Origin: CADCTB01 sp038231955
GTDB lineage: Bacteria; Actinomycetota; Acidimicrobiia; Acidimicrobiales; AC-14
Assembly (NCBI GenBank): GCA_038231955.1
Contig: JBBSIS010000007.1
Location: 1 to 34,118 of the forward strand
Direction: 5' to 3'
Length of the DNA stretch: 34,118 nucleotides
In this document: positions 20,832 to 30,637 of the stretch, piece after piece
Layout of the letters: each line of letters starts with the position of its first letter
Numbering within the stretch: the stretch's first letter is position 1
Translations under genes and position numbers: made by a program
The notes under the pieces: generated by a model
Told to the model about the DNA's origin: nothing
Seen by the model: the letters and a program-made list of their open reading frames with translations, nothing else
The model's database searches: none

Positions 20832-22049
20832 ATGACTTCTCGCCGTGTCACTCGACAGGTCTCTTTGGTAGGAGCGTCGGGCTCCGTCGCCGTCGGCGGG
20901 GATGCGCCGGTCTCGGTGCAGTCGATGACGATCACCAAGACGGCGGACGTGGAGGGGACGCTGGCGCAGATTTACGCCCTAGCCGCGGCGGGAGCGGACA
21001 TCGTCCGGTGTACGTGCAACGACGCCGAGGCCGCCGAAGGCCTGGCCGCCATCGTTCCCCGTTCGCCCGTGCCCATCGTGGCCGACATCCACTTCCAGTA
21101 CCGCCTGGCCCTGGCCGCCCTCGACGCCGGGGTGGCCTGCCTGCGCCTGAACCCCGGCAACATCCGCAAGCCGGCCCAGATCAAGGTGGTGGCCGAGGAG
21201 GCCAAGGCCCGCTACGTCCCCATTCGCATCGGGGTCAACGCCGGCTCGCTCGACCCCGACATCGAAGCCACGCACGGGGGGGCCACACCCGAGGCGCTGG
21301 TCGCCTCCGCCCAGCGGGAGCTGGCCTACTTCGAGGAGGTCGACTTCCACGACGTAAAGATCTCGGTCAAGGCGTCGAACGTCCCCCTGATGATCGAGGC
21401 CTACCGCCAGCTCTCGGAGGTGACGGACCACCCCCTGCACCTCGGGGTCACCGAGGCCGGGCCGCCTCCCGCCGGGCTGATCAAGGCCACCGCCGGCATC
21501 GCCACCCTGCTCTCCGAGGGCATCGGTGACACCATCCGGTTCTCCCTGACCGCCGATCCGGTGGAGGAGGCCAGGGCCGGGCGCCAGTTGCTCGAGGCCC
21601 TGAACCTTCGCGAACGCAAGAGCGTCGACCTGATCGCCTGCCCGTCGTGCGGTCGGGCCGAGGTCGACGTCATCAAGGTGGCCAAGGAGGCGGAGGCGGC
21701 CCTGGCCGGGCGCAACCTGCCCATCCAGGTGGCGGTCATGGGCTGCGTGGTCAACGGGCCCGGTGAGGCCCGCAGCGCCGATCTCGGCATCGCCGCCGGC
21801 AACGGCAAGGGCCACCTGTTCGTGCGGGGACAGATGGTCCGGGTCGTCCCCGAGGCCGACATGGTGGCGGCCTTGGTGGAAGAGGCCGAGCGGTTGGTGG
21901 CCGAGGGGGCCGAGGCCCGCATCGCCGCCGCCGACGTGGGCGCCGTGGAGGAGGCCGAGCGTGACCGCTTGGCCCTGCTGGCCCAGCAGGGCGACGACCC
22001 CAACGCCGTGGGCCGGCGTGTCGAGCTGATCCGCAAGGAAATGACGTAG
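20832..22049 (+). CDS. ispG: 4-hydroxy-3-methylbut-2-enyl diphosphate synthase (IspG/GcpE)
   Basis: IspG converts MEcPP to HMBPP with a [4Fe-4S] cluster, the penultimate step of the MEP pathway. The 405-residue product opens with TRQVSLVGASGSVAVGGDAPVSVQSMT, followed by a TIM-barrel (PIVADIHFQYRLALAALD, RLNPGNI, VKASNVPLMIEAYR, GVTEAG). The cluster ligands are Cys270 and Cys273 (ACPSCGR) and Cys305 with Glu312 (MGCVVNGPGE). The ATG at 20832 fits family starts; an upstream frame to 20646 reads through the hairpin region. The C-terminus has an Ala/Glu-rich extension. It follows dxr and rseP but probably has its own promoter. Confidence 0.95.
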   Translation: MTSRRVTRQVSLVGASGSVAVGGDAPVSVQSMTITKTADVEGTLAQIYALAAAGADIVRCTCNDAEAAEGLAAIVPRSPVPIVADIHFQYRLALAALDAGVACLRLNPGNIRKPAQIKVVAEEAKARYVPIRIGVNAGSLDPDIEATHGGATPEALVASAQRELAYFEEVDFHDVKISVKASNVPLMIEAYRQLSEVTDHPLHLGVTEAGPPPAGLIKATAGIATLLSEGIGDTIRFSLTADPVEEARAGRQLLEALNLRERKSVDLIACPSCGRAEVDVIKVAKEAEAALAGRNLPIQVAVMGCVVNGPGEARSADLGIAAGNGKGHLFVRGQMVRVVPEADMVAALVEEAERLVAEGAEARIAAADVGAVEEAERDRLALLAQQGDDPNAVGRRVELIRKEMT

Positions 22050-22086
22050 CAGCGCGCCCGCAGATGTGGTCAATTGGGGGTCGCAC

Positions 22087-22839
22087 ATGACCATCGATCG
22101 ACCAAACCCGGACTGGGACGGCGCCACCTACGACCGGATCGCCGACCCCCAGGCCCGGTGGGGCGGGCCCGTCCTGGACCGGCTCGTGCTGGACGGGAGC
22201 GAGACCGTGCTCGACGCCGGCTGTGGGAGCGGCCGGGTGACCGAGCGGCTCATCGAACGTCTGCCTTGGGGCAGGGTAATCGCCGCCGATGCCGCCCCTT
22301 CCATGCTGGCCGAGGCCCGGACGCGGTTGGCGCGATTCGAGCCGCGGGTGGAGTTCGTGGAGTGCGACCTTGGTCAGCCCCTACCCATCGCGCCGGTCGA
22401 CGCCGTGTTCTCCACCGCCGCCCTCCACTGGGTGCCCGACCACGATGCCCTGTTCGGCAACCTGGCGGCCGTTGTGGTCCCCGGCGGCCGGCTGGTCGCC
22501 CAGTGCGGTGGCGTGGGCAACGTCGCCAGGATCCAGCAGGCGCTGGCCGACATGGGTGAGACGTGGCCCGGGCCTTGGCACTTTGCGACGGCCGAGGAGA
22601 CGGCGGCGCGTCTGACTGAGGCAGGCTTTGTCGAGGTCGAGACCTGGCTGCAGGAGGAGCCGACGGTGATCGGGCCGGGAGAGGCAATGGAGACCTTCCT
22701 GGCCACGGTGGTGCTGCGGTCCCACGTCGAGCGCCTGCCCGAACCCGAGCGGTCGGCCTACGTGCGCGGGGTTGCCCTGCGCCTACCCGGCTCGGAGATC
22801 GACTACGTGCGCCTCAACCTGGTGGCGCGCCGGGCCTGA
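22087..22839 (+). CDS. Class I SAM-dependent methyltransferase (Tam-like)
   Basis: The 250-residue product has the SAM-binding motif VLDAGCGSGR (41-50), the acidic loop VIAADAAPSM, VEFVECDLGQPLPI, and VDAVFSTAALHWVPDHDALFGNLAAVVVPGGRLVAQCGG. The layout, including the ALHWVPDH segment, resembles trans-aconitate 2-methyltransferase, but many small-molecule methyltransferases share it and the substrate is unknown. The ATG at 22087 has GGGGG about six bases upstream; a GTG at 22066 is an alternative. It lies 37 bases after ispG on the same strand and overlaps the convergent flippase gene by 26 bases at its 3' end. Operons in this region in other actinobacteria do not commonly include it. Confidence 0.85.
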   Translation: MTIDRPNPDWDGATYDRIADPQARWGGPVLDRLVLDGSETVLDAGCGSGRVTERLIERLPWGRVIAADAAPSMLAEARTRLARFEPRVEFVECDLGQPLPIAPVDAVFSTAALHWVPDHDALFGNLAAVVVPGGRLVAQCGGVGNVARIQQALADMGETWPGPWHFATAEETAARLTEAGFVEVETWLQEEPTVIGPGEAMETFLATVVLRSHVERLPEPERSAYVRGVALRLPGSEIDYVRLNLVARRA

Positions 22840-24181
22840 TGACCGCGGACAATGTACCGCCGGCCCGTCCTGTGGGCCGGCCCAGCTCCACGCGGTAGAC
22901 CACTCTGATGGCGATGGCCCAGGTGGCGCCGGTGATCACCGACGACCAGGCCGCGCCGACCACGCCGAGCCATTCCACCAACACCACCAACGACGTCAGC
23001 GAGACAACGCCGACGAGGAGCCGGGCCCTCCAGACCAGGCTCATCCGGGCCCCGGCCTTGAGGGCGATGCCCTGGCCGGTGGAGAGGGAGGCGATCGAAT
23101 AGGCGACTGCGCCCAGAGTGAGCAGGGGTCCGAACCGGGCGAAGCCGGGGCCGTATACGGTGCGCAGGAGGTACCGGCCGGCAACGATGGCCAGTACGCC
23201 GTAGGTGGCGACGCACGCGAAGGTCACCCCGCTCAGGCGCCGGGCGTAGTGGTGGAGGGCGTCGGGGTCGTCGCTGCACGCCCGTCGGGTGGCGCCGGGC
23301 AGGCCCAGGTTCATCTCGGCCAGGAGGAGGATGAGGATGGGACCGATGAGGGTGTACGAGGCCCGGAACCCGCCGAAGTCCACCCGGCTGAGCAGGGCGG
23401 CGGCGAGGAGCAGGTTGGCCTGCTCGGTGAGGTAGCCACTGGCGAAGTCGGCCAGGATCCAGCGGCTCTGCGGCCACAGGCCGGCCAGCATCCGCCACCC
23501 CTCGGCGGGACGGCTGACGGACGGGAAGCGGCGGAACCCGTAGATGGCGCCGGCCAATCCGCCCAGGCCCCAGGCGGTGATCATGAATCCCACCGACCGC
23601 CAGCCGAGCAGGGCCAGGACCACCACGGCCGCGCCCTGGACGACCACGAAGACCACGTCGTTCGCCAGCGCCATCCCCGGGCGGCCCTGTTGGAAGGCCA
23701 TGGCCCGCCAGAAGTCCTGCACCAGCAGGCCGGGCAGCCACAGGGACAGCACCAGCAGCGGGCCGCCCAACGGGTAGCCGGCGGCCAGGGCCAGAGCACC
23801 GCCGATGGCCATCACCGCGCCGGCGGCGAAGCCGTACACCGTCTCGGCCGCCAGGCCGTGGGCCAGGCGGGTGCGCAGGTGGTCGGCGTCCCGGCCGGTC
23901 ACCACCATCGGCTCGGTGATGAGGGCCCGGTGCAGGCCGACCAGGACCAGCCAGAAGACGACCACGATCATGTACTGGCCGAACTCGGTGATCCCCGACA
24001 GGCGGGCCACGGCGACACCGGTGGCGAAGTTGGAGCCGGACGACACCACCTGATCGGACACCGTCAGCGCCGCCCTCCGCCGGCTTCGGCCGTCGATGGC
24101 CGGGCGGTTCCGCGACCGGGGACCAGGACCGGGGCCGTCGACGCGTGCCTGGCTCGACGAGAGTGGTCCGCGTGCGGTCAC
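22814..24181 (-). CDS. Polysaccharide flippase-like multi-pass membrane protein
   Basis: The 455-residue product has a basic, Pro/Arg-rich N-terminal tail (about 1-38) followed by about 12 hydrophobic helices. It opens with ALTVSDQVVSSGSNFATGVAVARLSGITEFGQYMIVV, the QxxxSgxnf...a-r-ls..efGxy pattern of the MATE-like O-antigen/polysaccharide exporter superfamily (Wzx-type). Such proteins flip lipid-linked sugars across the membrane. No glycosyltransferase genes are nearby, so the substrate is unknown. The GTG at 24181 is chosen because a TAGGGT -10 ends six bases upstream and no other start is better supported. Its 3' end overlaps the convergent methyltransferase gene by 26 bases. Confidence 0.75.
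   Translation of the reverse strand: MTARGPLSSSQARVDGPGPGPRSRNRPAIDGRSRRRAALTVSDQVVSSGSNFATGVAVARLSGITEFGQYMIVVVFWLVLVGLHRALITEPMVVTGRDADHLRTRLAHGLAAETVYGFAAGAVMAIGGALALAAGYPLGGPLLVLSLWLPGLLVQDFWRAMAFQQGRPGMALANDVVFVVVQGAAVVVLALLGWRSVGFMITAWGLGGLAGAIYGFRRFPSVSRPAEGWRMLAGLWPQSRWILADFASGYLTEQANLLLAAALLSRVDFGGFRASYTLIGPILILLLAEMNLGLPGATRRACSDDPDALHHYARRLSGVTFACVATYGVLAIVAGRYLLRTVYGPGFARFGPLLTLGAVAYSIASLSTGQGIALKAGARMSLVWRARLLVGVVSLTSLVVLVEWLGVVGAAWSSVITGATWAIAIRVVYRVELGRPTGRAGGTLSAVIRPGAPPG
22859..22881 (+). terminator. Candidate terminator hairpin after the methyltransferase gene
   Basis: GCCGGCCC (22859-22866) and GGGCCGGC (22874-22881) form a perfect eight-base stem around a seven-base loop, starting 20 bases after the methyltransferase stop. 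It lies inside the 3' coding end of the opposite gene. No T-run follows, as is common in high-GC actinobacteria. Confidence 0.45.
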
Positions 24182-24193
24182 CCCCTCACCCTA
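24182..24193 (-). promoter_or_regulatory. Candidate leaderless promoter of the flippase-like gene
   Basis: On the minus strand, TAGGGT (24193-24188) ends six bases before the GTG at 24181. The intervening GAGGGG abuts the start too closely to be a normal Shine-Dalgarno. The geometry matches the other leaderless candidates in the window. Confidence 0.45.
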
Positions 24194-24229
24194 GGCAGCC
24201 GGCCCTTTGGTCGAAAAGGCGGCCCATCC

Positions 24230-24306
24230 CCGCACGCGTGCGGCCACCGCCGGGACAGGTGACGGCATCCAACTCTGTATGCGTCCAAGACATCTAGATG
24301 CAGAGT
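24230..24306. promoter_or_regulatory. Palindromes in the divergent intergenic region
   Basis: CCGCACGCGTGCGG at 24230-24243 is a perfect 14-base palindrome, and CATCTAGATG at 24291-24300 is a perfect 10-base palindrome. ACTCTGTAT (24272-24280) and ATGCAGAGT (24298-24306) form an inverted repeat with one G-U position. They lie between the divergent flippase-like and beta-helix genes, where an operator would be expected. No regulator is encoded next to them. Confidence 0.4.
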
Positions 24307-24313
24307 GAGTCTA

Positions 24314-24342
24314 TTGAATTGGCGGCGGTCAGCGGAGAGGAT
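24314..24342 (+). promoter_or_regulatory. Candidate promoter of the beta-helix gene
   Basis: TTGAAT (24314-24319) and GAGGAT (24337-24342) are separated by 17 bases. Transcription would start around 24349 and leave a short leader containing AAAGG, six bases before the TTG start at 24369. Confidence 0.35.
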
Positions 24343-24368
24343 GAGGCTCCCACGACGAAAGGTGCGAG

Positions 24369-25334
24369 TTGAACGCACGCCGTACTCTGGCTTCGGCCGG
24401 CTCTCTAGCCCTCCTCACCCTGGGCGTCGTCGGTGTCGCCGGTCCGGCCTACGCCAGCCATGTGGCGTGCGGGCAGACGATCACGGTCAGCACCGTCCTC
24501 GATGGCAACGTCGGGCCGTGCCAAACCGGTCTCACCGTCGGCGCCGACAACATCACCCTCGACCTCAACGGGTTTACGCTCTCCGGGACCCCGGTCAACG
24601 GCGAGGGCCCGGGGATCGCCTTGGAGGGCCGCACCGGCGTGACCGTCAAGAACGGCACCGTCACCCAGTTCGATGCCGGGGTGGCCCTCACCGACACCAT
24701 GAGGAGCACGGTGACGAACCTGAAGGTGGTGGACAATCGGGGCAGCACGGCCACGGACTTCGGCGACGGAATCGCCCTCTTCAACAGCGACAACAACACG
24801 GTCACCAACAACCAGGTCCGGAACAACGGGCCCTTCGACGGCATCGGCCTGATCGTCTCCAACAACAACTTCATCGACAGCAACCAGATCACCGACAACA
24901 ACCAGTCGTCGACCAACACCGCAGGCATCCGTCTCGAGAACATCGGACGTACGGCCTCCAACTTCAACCTGGTCTCGAACAACCTGGTGACCAACAGCGG
25001 CATCTACGGGATCGAGGTGTTCGCCGGCGGCAGCAACAACGCCATCCGGACCAACCAGGTCGTGGCCAACAGGCTCGACGGCATCACCATCTTCGCCGGC
25101 GGCAACAACAACGCCATCGAGTCGAACGTGGTCCGCTCCAACGGCGTCAACGGCATCTTCGTCCGCGGCGCGGCCGGGAGCTTCGCGGCGCCGATGAACA
25201 ACCAGATCCTGCGCAACCAGTCGTTCGGCAACGCCCAGATCGACCTGCGGGACGGTACGCCGAACTGCGGCACCAACCAGTACCACGGGAACCAGGCCGG
25301 CACCTTCACCCCGCCCTGCACCCTCAACCCTTGA
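24369..25334 (+). CDS. Secreted right-handed parallel beta-helix protein
   Basis: The 321-residue product begins at a TTG with AAAGG six bases upstream and has a clear signal peptide (RRTLASAGSLALLTLGVVGVAGPAYA). The mature part opens with a CGQTITVSTVL...GPCQTGLTVGADNITLDLNGFTLSG module, then about ten Asn-rich turns (NNTVTNNQVRNN, NNFIDSNQITDNN, NNAIRTNQVVANRLDGI, NNAIESNVVRSNG). This is the NosD/pectate-lyase-like beta-helix pattern, with a C-terminal cysteine pair (PNCGTNQYHG...PPC). Such proteins often bind or modify surface polysaccharides. No catalytic residues could be identified. It is divergent from the flippase-like gene, and a shared role at the cell surface is only an inference. 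Confidence 0.82.
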   Translation: MNARRTLASAGSLALLTLGVVGVAGPAYASHVACGQTITVSTVLDGNVGPCQTGLTVGADNITLDLNGFTLSGTPVNGEGPGIALEGRTGVTVKNGTVTQFDAGVALTDTMRSTVTNLKVVDNRGSTATDFGDGIALFNSDNNTVTNNQVRNNGPFDGIGLIVSNNNFIDSNQITDNNQSSTNTAGIRLENIGRTASNFNLVSNNLVTNSGIYGIEVFAGGSNNAIRTNQVVANRLDGITIFAGGNNNAIESNVVRSNGVNGIFVRGAAGSFAAPMNNQILRNQSFGNAQIDLRDGTPNCGTNQYHGNQAGTFTPPCTLNP

Positions 25335-25345
25335 CCTCACCCGGG

Positions 25346-25379
25346 TCACCCCGGGGCAGCTCGATCCGCCCCGGGGTGA
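25346..25379 (+). terminator. Strong GC-rich terminator hairpin after the beta-helix gene
   Basis: TCACCCCGGGGC (25346-25357) and GCCCCGGGGTGA (25368-25379) form a perfect 12-base stem with a 10-base loop, 11 bases after the stop codon. There is no T-run, which is usual for terminators in high-GC actinobacteria. Confidence 0.75.
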
Positions 25380-25404
25380 GCCCGCCGACAACGGCGGTGG
25401 GCGC

Positions 25405-25410
25405 TATGCT
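25405..25410 (+). promoter_or_regulatory. Candidate -10 (TATGCT) of the rimP-nusA-infB operon
   Basis: TATGCT at 25405-25410 fits the -10 consensus. Transcription would start around 25417 and give a leader of about 80 bases carrying the intrinsic terminator at 25449-25475. A convincing -35 was not found. Confidence 0.4.
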
Positions 25411-25448
25411 GGCCGCCGAATCTGTCGTCGACATTGGGTGGTGACCGA

Positions 25449-25475
25449 GCGTGGGCAGTGCCCACGCTTTTGTTT
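25449..25475 (+). terminator. Intrinsic terminator in the leader of rimP-nusA (candidate attenuator)
   Basis: GCGTGGGC (25449-25456) and GCCCACGC (25460-25467) form a perfect eight-base stem with a three-base loop, followed directly by TTTTGTTT. This is a canonical Rho-independent terminator, and the only one in the window with a T-run. It ends 24 bases before the rimP start. Because it lies after the apparent promoter, it probably attenuates the operon rather than ending the beta-helix transcript, which already has its own hairpin. Confidence 0.7.
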
Positions 25476-25498
25476 GCCCGGTAGAGGAAGGAGAGGAA

Positions 25499-26056
25499 TT
25501 GACCGACCAGCCCGTGCATGAACGCGTCCGCCAGGTGGTCGAGCCCTCCCTCGTCGCCGAGGGCTTCGAGCTGGTCGACATCGAGCGCCAGGGCGCCGTC
25601 CTGCGGGTCACGGTCGACCTGCTGGTCGGCCCGGGCGACCAGGTCGACCAGGTCGATCGCACCGGCGGCATCGACCTTGAGGCCGTAACCATCGCCACCC
25701 GCATCATCTCCGAGCTCCTGGACAGCCACGGTCTCATCGGCGACCGGACCACGCTGGAGGTCTCCAGCCCGGGGATCGAACGGGCCCTGCGCACGCCCGA
25801 GCACTTCCGGCGCTTCGTCGGAACCACCGTGACGGTCAAGACCCGTCCGGGCACCGAGGGCGAGCGCCGGGTTGACGGGGTGCTGGAGTCCGCCAACGAG
25901 GACGGCGTGGTCGTGGCCGGCCGACCCCTGTCCTACGGCGACATCGAACGAGCCCGCACCACCTTCGTCTGGCCCTCCAGCGCCAAACCGACGTCGGGAG
26001 CGAAGCGGACACAGGCCAAGAAGACCAAGGCTGAGACGATCGGACACCCCTCATGA
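25499..26056 (+). CDS. rimP: Ribosome maturation factor RimP
   Basis: RimP assists maturation of the 30S subunit. The 185-residue product has the N-terminal alpha/beta domain (VRQVVEPSLVAEGFELVDIERQGAVLRVTVDLL), then IDLEAVTIATRIISELLDS and the signature LEVSSPGIERALRTPEHFRRFVG, with a C-terminal Sm-like domain (about 95-150) and a basic tail. The TTG at 25499 has AAGGAGAGG upstream. A GTG at 25451 would lie inside the terminator stem and is rejected. Its stop overlaps the nusA ATG (ATGA). The long leader holds a candidate attenuator. Confidence 0.94.
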   Translation: MTDQPVHERVRQVVEPSLVAEGFELVDIERQGAVLRVTVDLLVGPGDQVDQVDRTGGIDLEAVTIATRIISELLDSHGLIGDRTTLEVSSPGIERALRTPEHFRRFVGTTVTVKTRPGTEGERRVDGVLESANEDGVVVAGRPLSYGDIERARTTFVWPSSAKPTSGAKRTQAKKTKAETIGHPS

Positions 26057-27291
26057 GCCCCGCTGCCAACTTCGAACTGATGGAGGCCCTCCAGGTGATC
26101 GAGCGCGAGAAGGGCGTTTCCGTCGACACCCTGCTCGAGGCCCTGGCCAACGCCCTGGTCTCGGCCTACAAGCGCATGCCCAAGGCGGCCGAGGAGGCCT
26201 TCGTCACCATCGACCCCGACACGGGCGAGATGCACGTCTACGCCCAGGAGCTCGACGACGACGGCAACGTCGTGCGCGAGTGGGAGGACACCCCCGACGA
26301 CTTCGGCCGTATCGCGGCCCAGACGGCCAAGCAGGTGATCCTCCAGCGCATCCGGGAGGCGGAGCGCGAGATGAAGTACGAGGAGTACGCCGGCCGCGAG
26401 GGCGACATCGTCACCGGCATCATCCAGCAGAACGACCAGCGCTACACCTTGCTCGACCTGGGCCGGGTCGAGGCTTTGCTGCCCCAGGCCGAGCAGGTCC
26501 CCTACGAGCGCTACGAGCACGGCGCCCGGCTCAAGGCCTACATCGTCGAGGTCCGCAAGACCTCCAAGGGCCCCCAGATCGTCGTCAGCCGCACCCACCC
26601 GGGCCTGATCAAGCAGCTCTTCGTGCTGGAGGTTCCCGAGATCGCCGACGGCGTGGTGGAGCTGAAGGCCGTGGCCCGGGAGCCCGGTCACCGCACCAAG
26701 ATCGCGGTCTGGTCCAACGACCACAACGTTGACCCCGTCGGGGCGTGCGTCGGCGCCCGAGGGGCACGGGTGCGCATGGTGGTCAACGAGTTGCGGGGCG
26801 AGAAGGTCGACATCGTCCCCTACTCCGAGGATCCGTCTGACTTCGTGATGAAAGCGTTGTCGCCGGCCAAGGTCAAAGAGGTGCGCATCGACGAGAACAC
26901 CGGCACCGCCGAGGTGATCGTGCCCGATTACCAGCTCTCGTTGGCCATCGGCAAGGAGGGCCAGAACGCCCGCCTGGCCGCCCGGCTGACCGGGTGGCGG
27001 GTCGACATCAAGAGCGAGAGCCAGCTGGCCGAGGAAGAGGCGGGCTACGCCGGCGAGGAGTGGGCCGAGGGCGAGTGGGTCACCACCGAGGGTGGCCAGA
27101 TGGTGTGGCAGCCGGCCGAGGGCGGCGAGGGCGTATCGGCGCAGGAGTACGCCACCCCGGAGCCGGCGCCCGAGGCCGGCTCGAGGCCGCCGGACGGGCC
27201 GGACGGTACCGCGCCCGCGGCCCCGCCGTCGGCTGGACAACCGGCGCCCGAGGCGGCGCCCGAGGCGGCGGCGGAGGGGACTCCGGCATAA
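26053..27291 (+). CDS. nusA: Transcription termination/antitermination protein NusA
   Basis: NusA binds RNA polymerase and nascent RNA and modulates pausing, termination and antitermination. The 412-residue product has the N-terminal polymerase-binding domain (1-110), the S1 domain beginning at GDIVTGIIQQND (about 117-190), KH1 with DPVGACVGARGARVRMVVNELRGEKVDIV (about 230-258), and KH2 with LAIGKEGQNARLAARLTGW (about 297-315). The end (about 345-412) is a Pro/Ala/Glu-rich tail, without the C-terminal acidic repeats of the E. coli protein, as is usual in actinobacteria. The ATG is coupled to rimP. Near its end lies GGAGGGG (27273-27279), the Shine-Dalgarno of ylxR, and its TAA overlaps the apparent ATA start of ylxR. 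Confidence 0.96.
   Translation: MSPAANFELMEALQVIEREKGVSVDTLLEALANALVSAYKRMPKAAEEAFVTIDPDTGEMHVYAQELDDDGNVVREWEDTPDDFGRIAAQTAKQVILQRIREAEREMKYEEYAGREGDIVTGIIQQNDQRYTLLDLGRVEALLPQAEQVPYERYEHGARLKAYIVEVRKTSKGPQIVVSRTHPGLIKQLFVLEVPEIADGVVELKAVAREPGHRTKIAVWSNDHNVDPVGACVGARGARVRMVVNELRGEKVDIVPYSEDPSDFVMKALSPAKVKEVRIDENTGTAEVIVPDYQLSLAIGKEGQNARLAARLTGWRVDIKSESQLAEEEAGYAGEEWAEGEWVTTEGGQMVWQPAEGGEGVSAQEYATPEPAPEAGSRPPDGPDGTAPAAPPSAGQPAPEAAPEAAAEGTPA
27273..27290 (+). promoter_or_regulatory. Shine-Dalgarno and ATA start region of ylxR
   Basis: GGAGGGG (27273-27279) lies eight bases before ATA (27288-27290), which overlaps the nusA TAA as ATAA. No ATG, GTG or TTG is in frame nearby. Spacing and overlap are the same as at pyrH (14440-14455). 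Confidence 0.6.
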
Positions 27292-27554
27292 CGCCGGCCC
27301 GCACCTGCGTCGGCTGCCGGAGGGTGGCGCCGCCGGAAGAGCTGGTGCGGGTGGTGGCCGCGCTGGGCGGGAGCCTGGCTGTAGGGCGTAACCTTGCCGG
27401 GAGGGGGGCTTGGCTGTGCGCCGGGTCACCGTCGTGCCTCGAGGCGGCGGCCCGCCGGAAGGCCTTCGACCGGGCCCTGCGCACCACCATCGGCCGCGCT
27501 GCGGTCGAGGGGCTTGGGACCATGCTCTCCGAGCGTGGGAGAATGGAGAGCTGA
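27288..27554 (+). CDS. ylxR: YlxR (DUF448) family RNA-binding protein with apparent ATA start codon
   Basis: YlxR proteins are small RNA-binding or nucleoid-associated proteins encoded between nusA and infB. From the ATA at 27288 the product has 88 residues, a normal length. It opens with TPARTCVGCRRVAPPEELVRVV, the family signature RTCVGCR lying at 5-11 where homologues have it, then GRNLAGRGAWLC and RKAFDRALR. An ordinary in-frame start appears only far inside nusA (a GTG near 27104), about 60 codons too early and without family support. ATA, with a strong Shine-Dalgarno eight bases upstream, is therefore the likely start; the adjacent ACG is less well placed. Identity is secure and the start codon inferred. 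Confidence 0.88.
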   Translation: MTPARTCVGCRRVAPPEELVRVVAALGGSLAVGRNLAGRGAWLCAGSPSCLEAAARRKAFDRALRTTIGRAAVEGLGTMLSERGRMES

Positions 27555-27611
27555 GCCGGGACAATGGCTCGCGATGTACCGGCGGGAGCCGGGAAAGGAC
27601 GGAAGCGGCAG

Positions 27612-30623
<3,012 letters not shown>

Positions 30624-30637
30624 TGGGTCACGAGGGC

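Noticed and set aside
22772..24262. A 496-codon plus-strand frame opposite the flippase-like gene
   Set aside because: It has hydrophilic low-complexity composition typical of an antisense shadow, while the minus strand gives a coherent multi-pass membrane protein.
14452..27290. Reassignment of ATA to methionine or general code change
   Set aside because: ATA encodes conserved isoleucines at 15480 (frr), 29154 (infB) and 30671 (DUF503).
26994..27554. A 186-residue protein ending in the YlxR domain
   Set aside because: Its first 98 residues are an out-of-frame reading of nusA with Arg/Gly-rich shadow composition. YlxR homologues start only a few residues before RTCVGCR.
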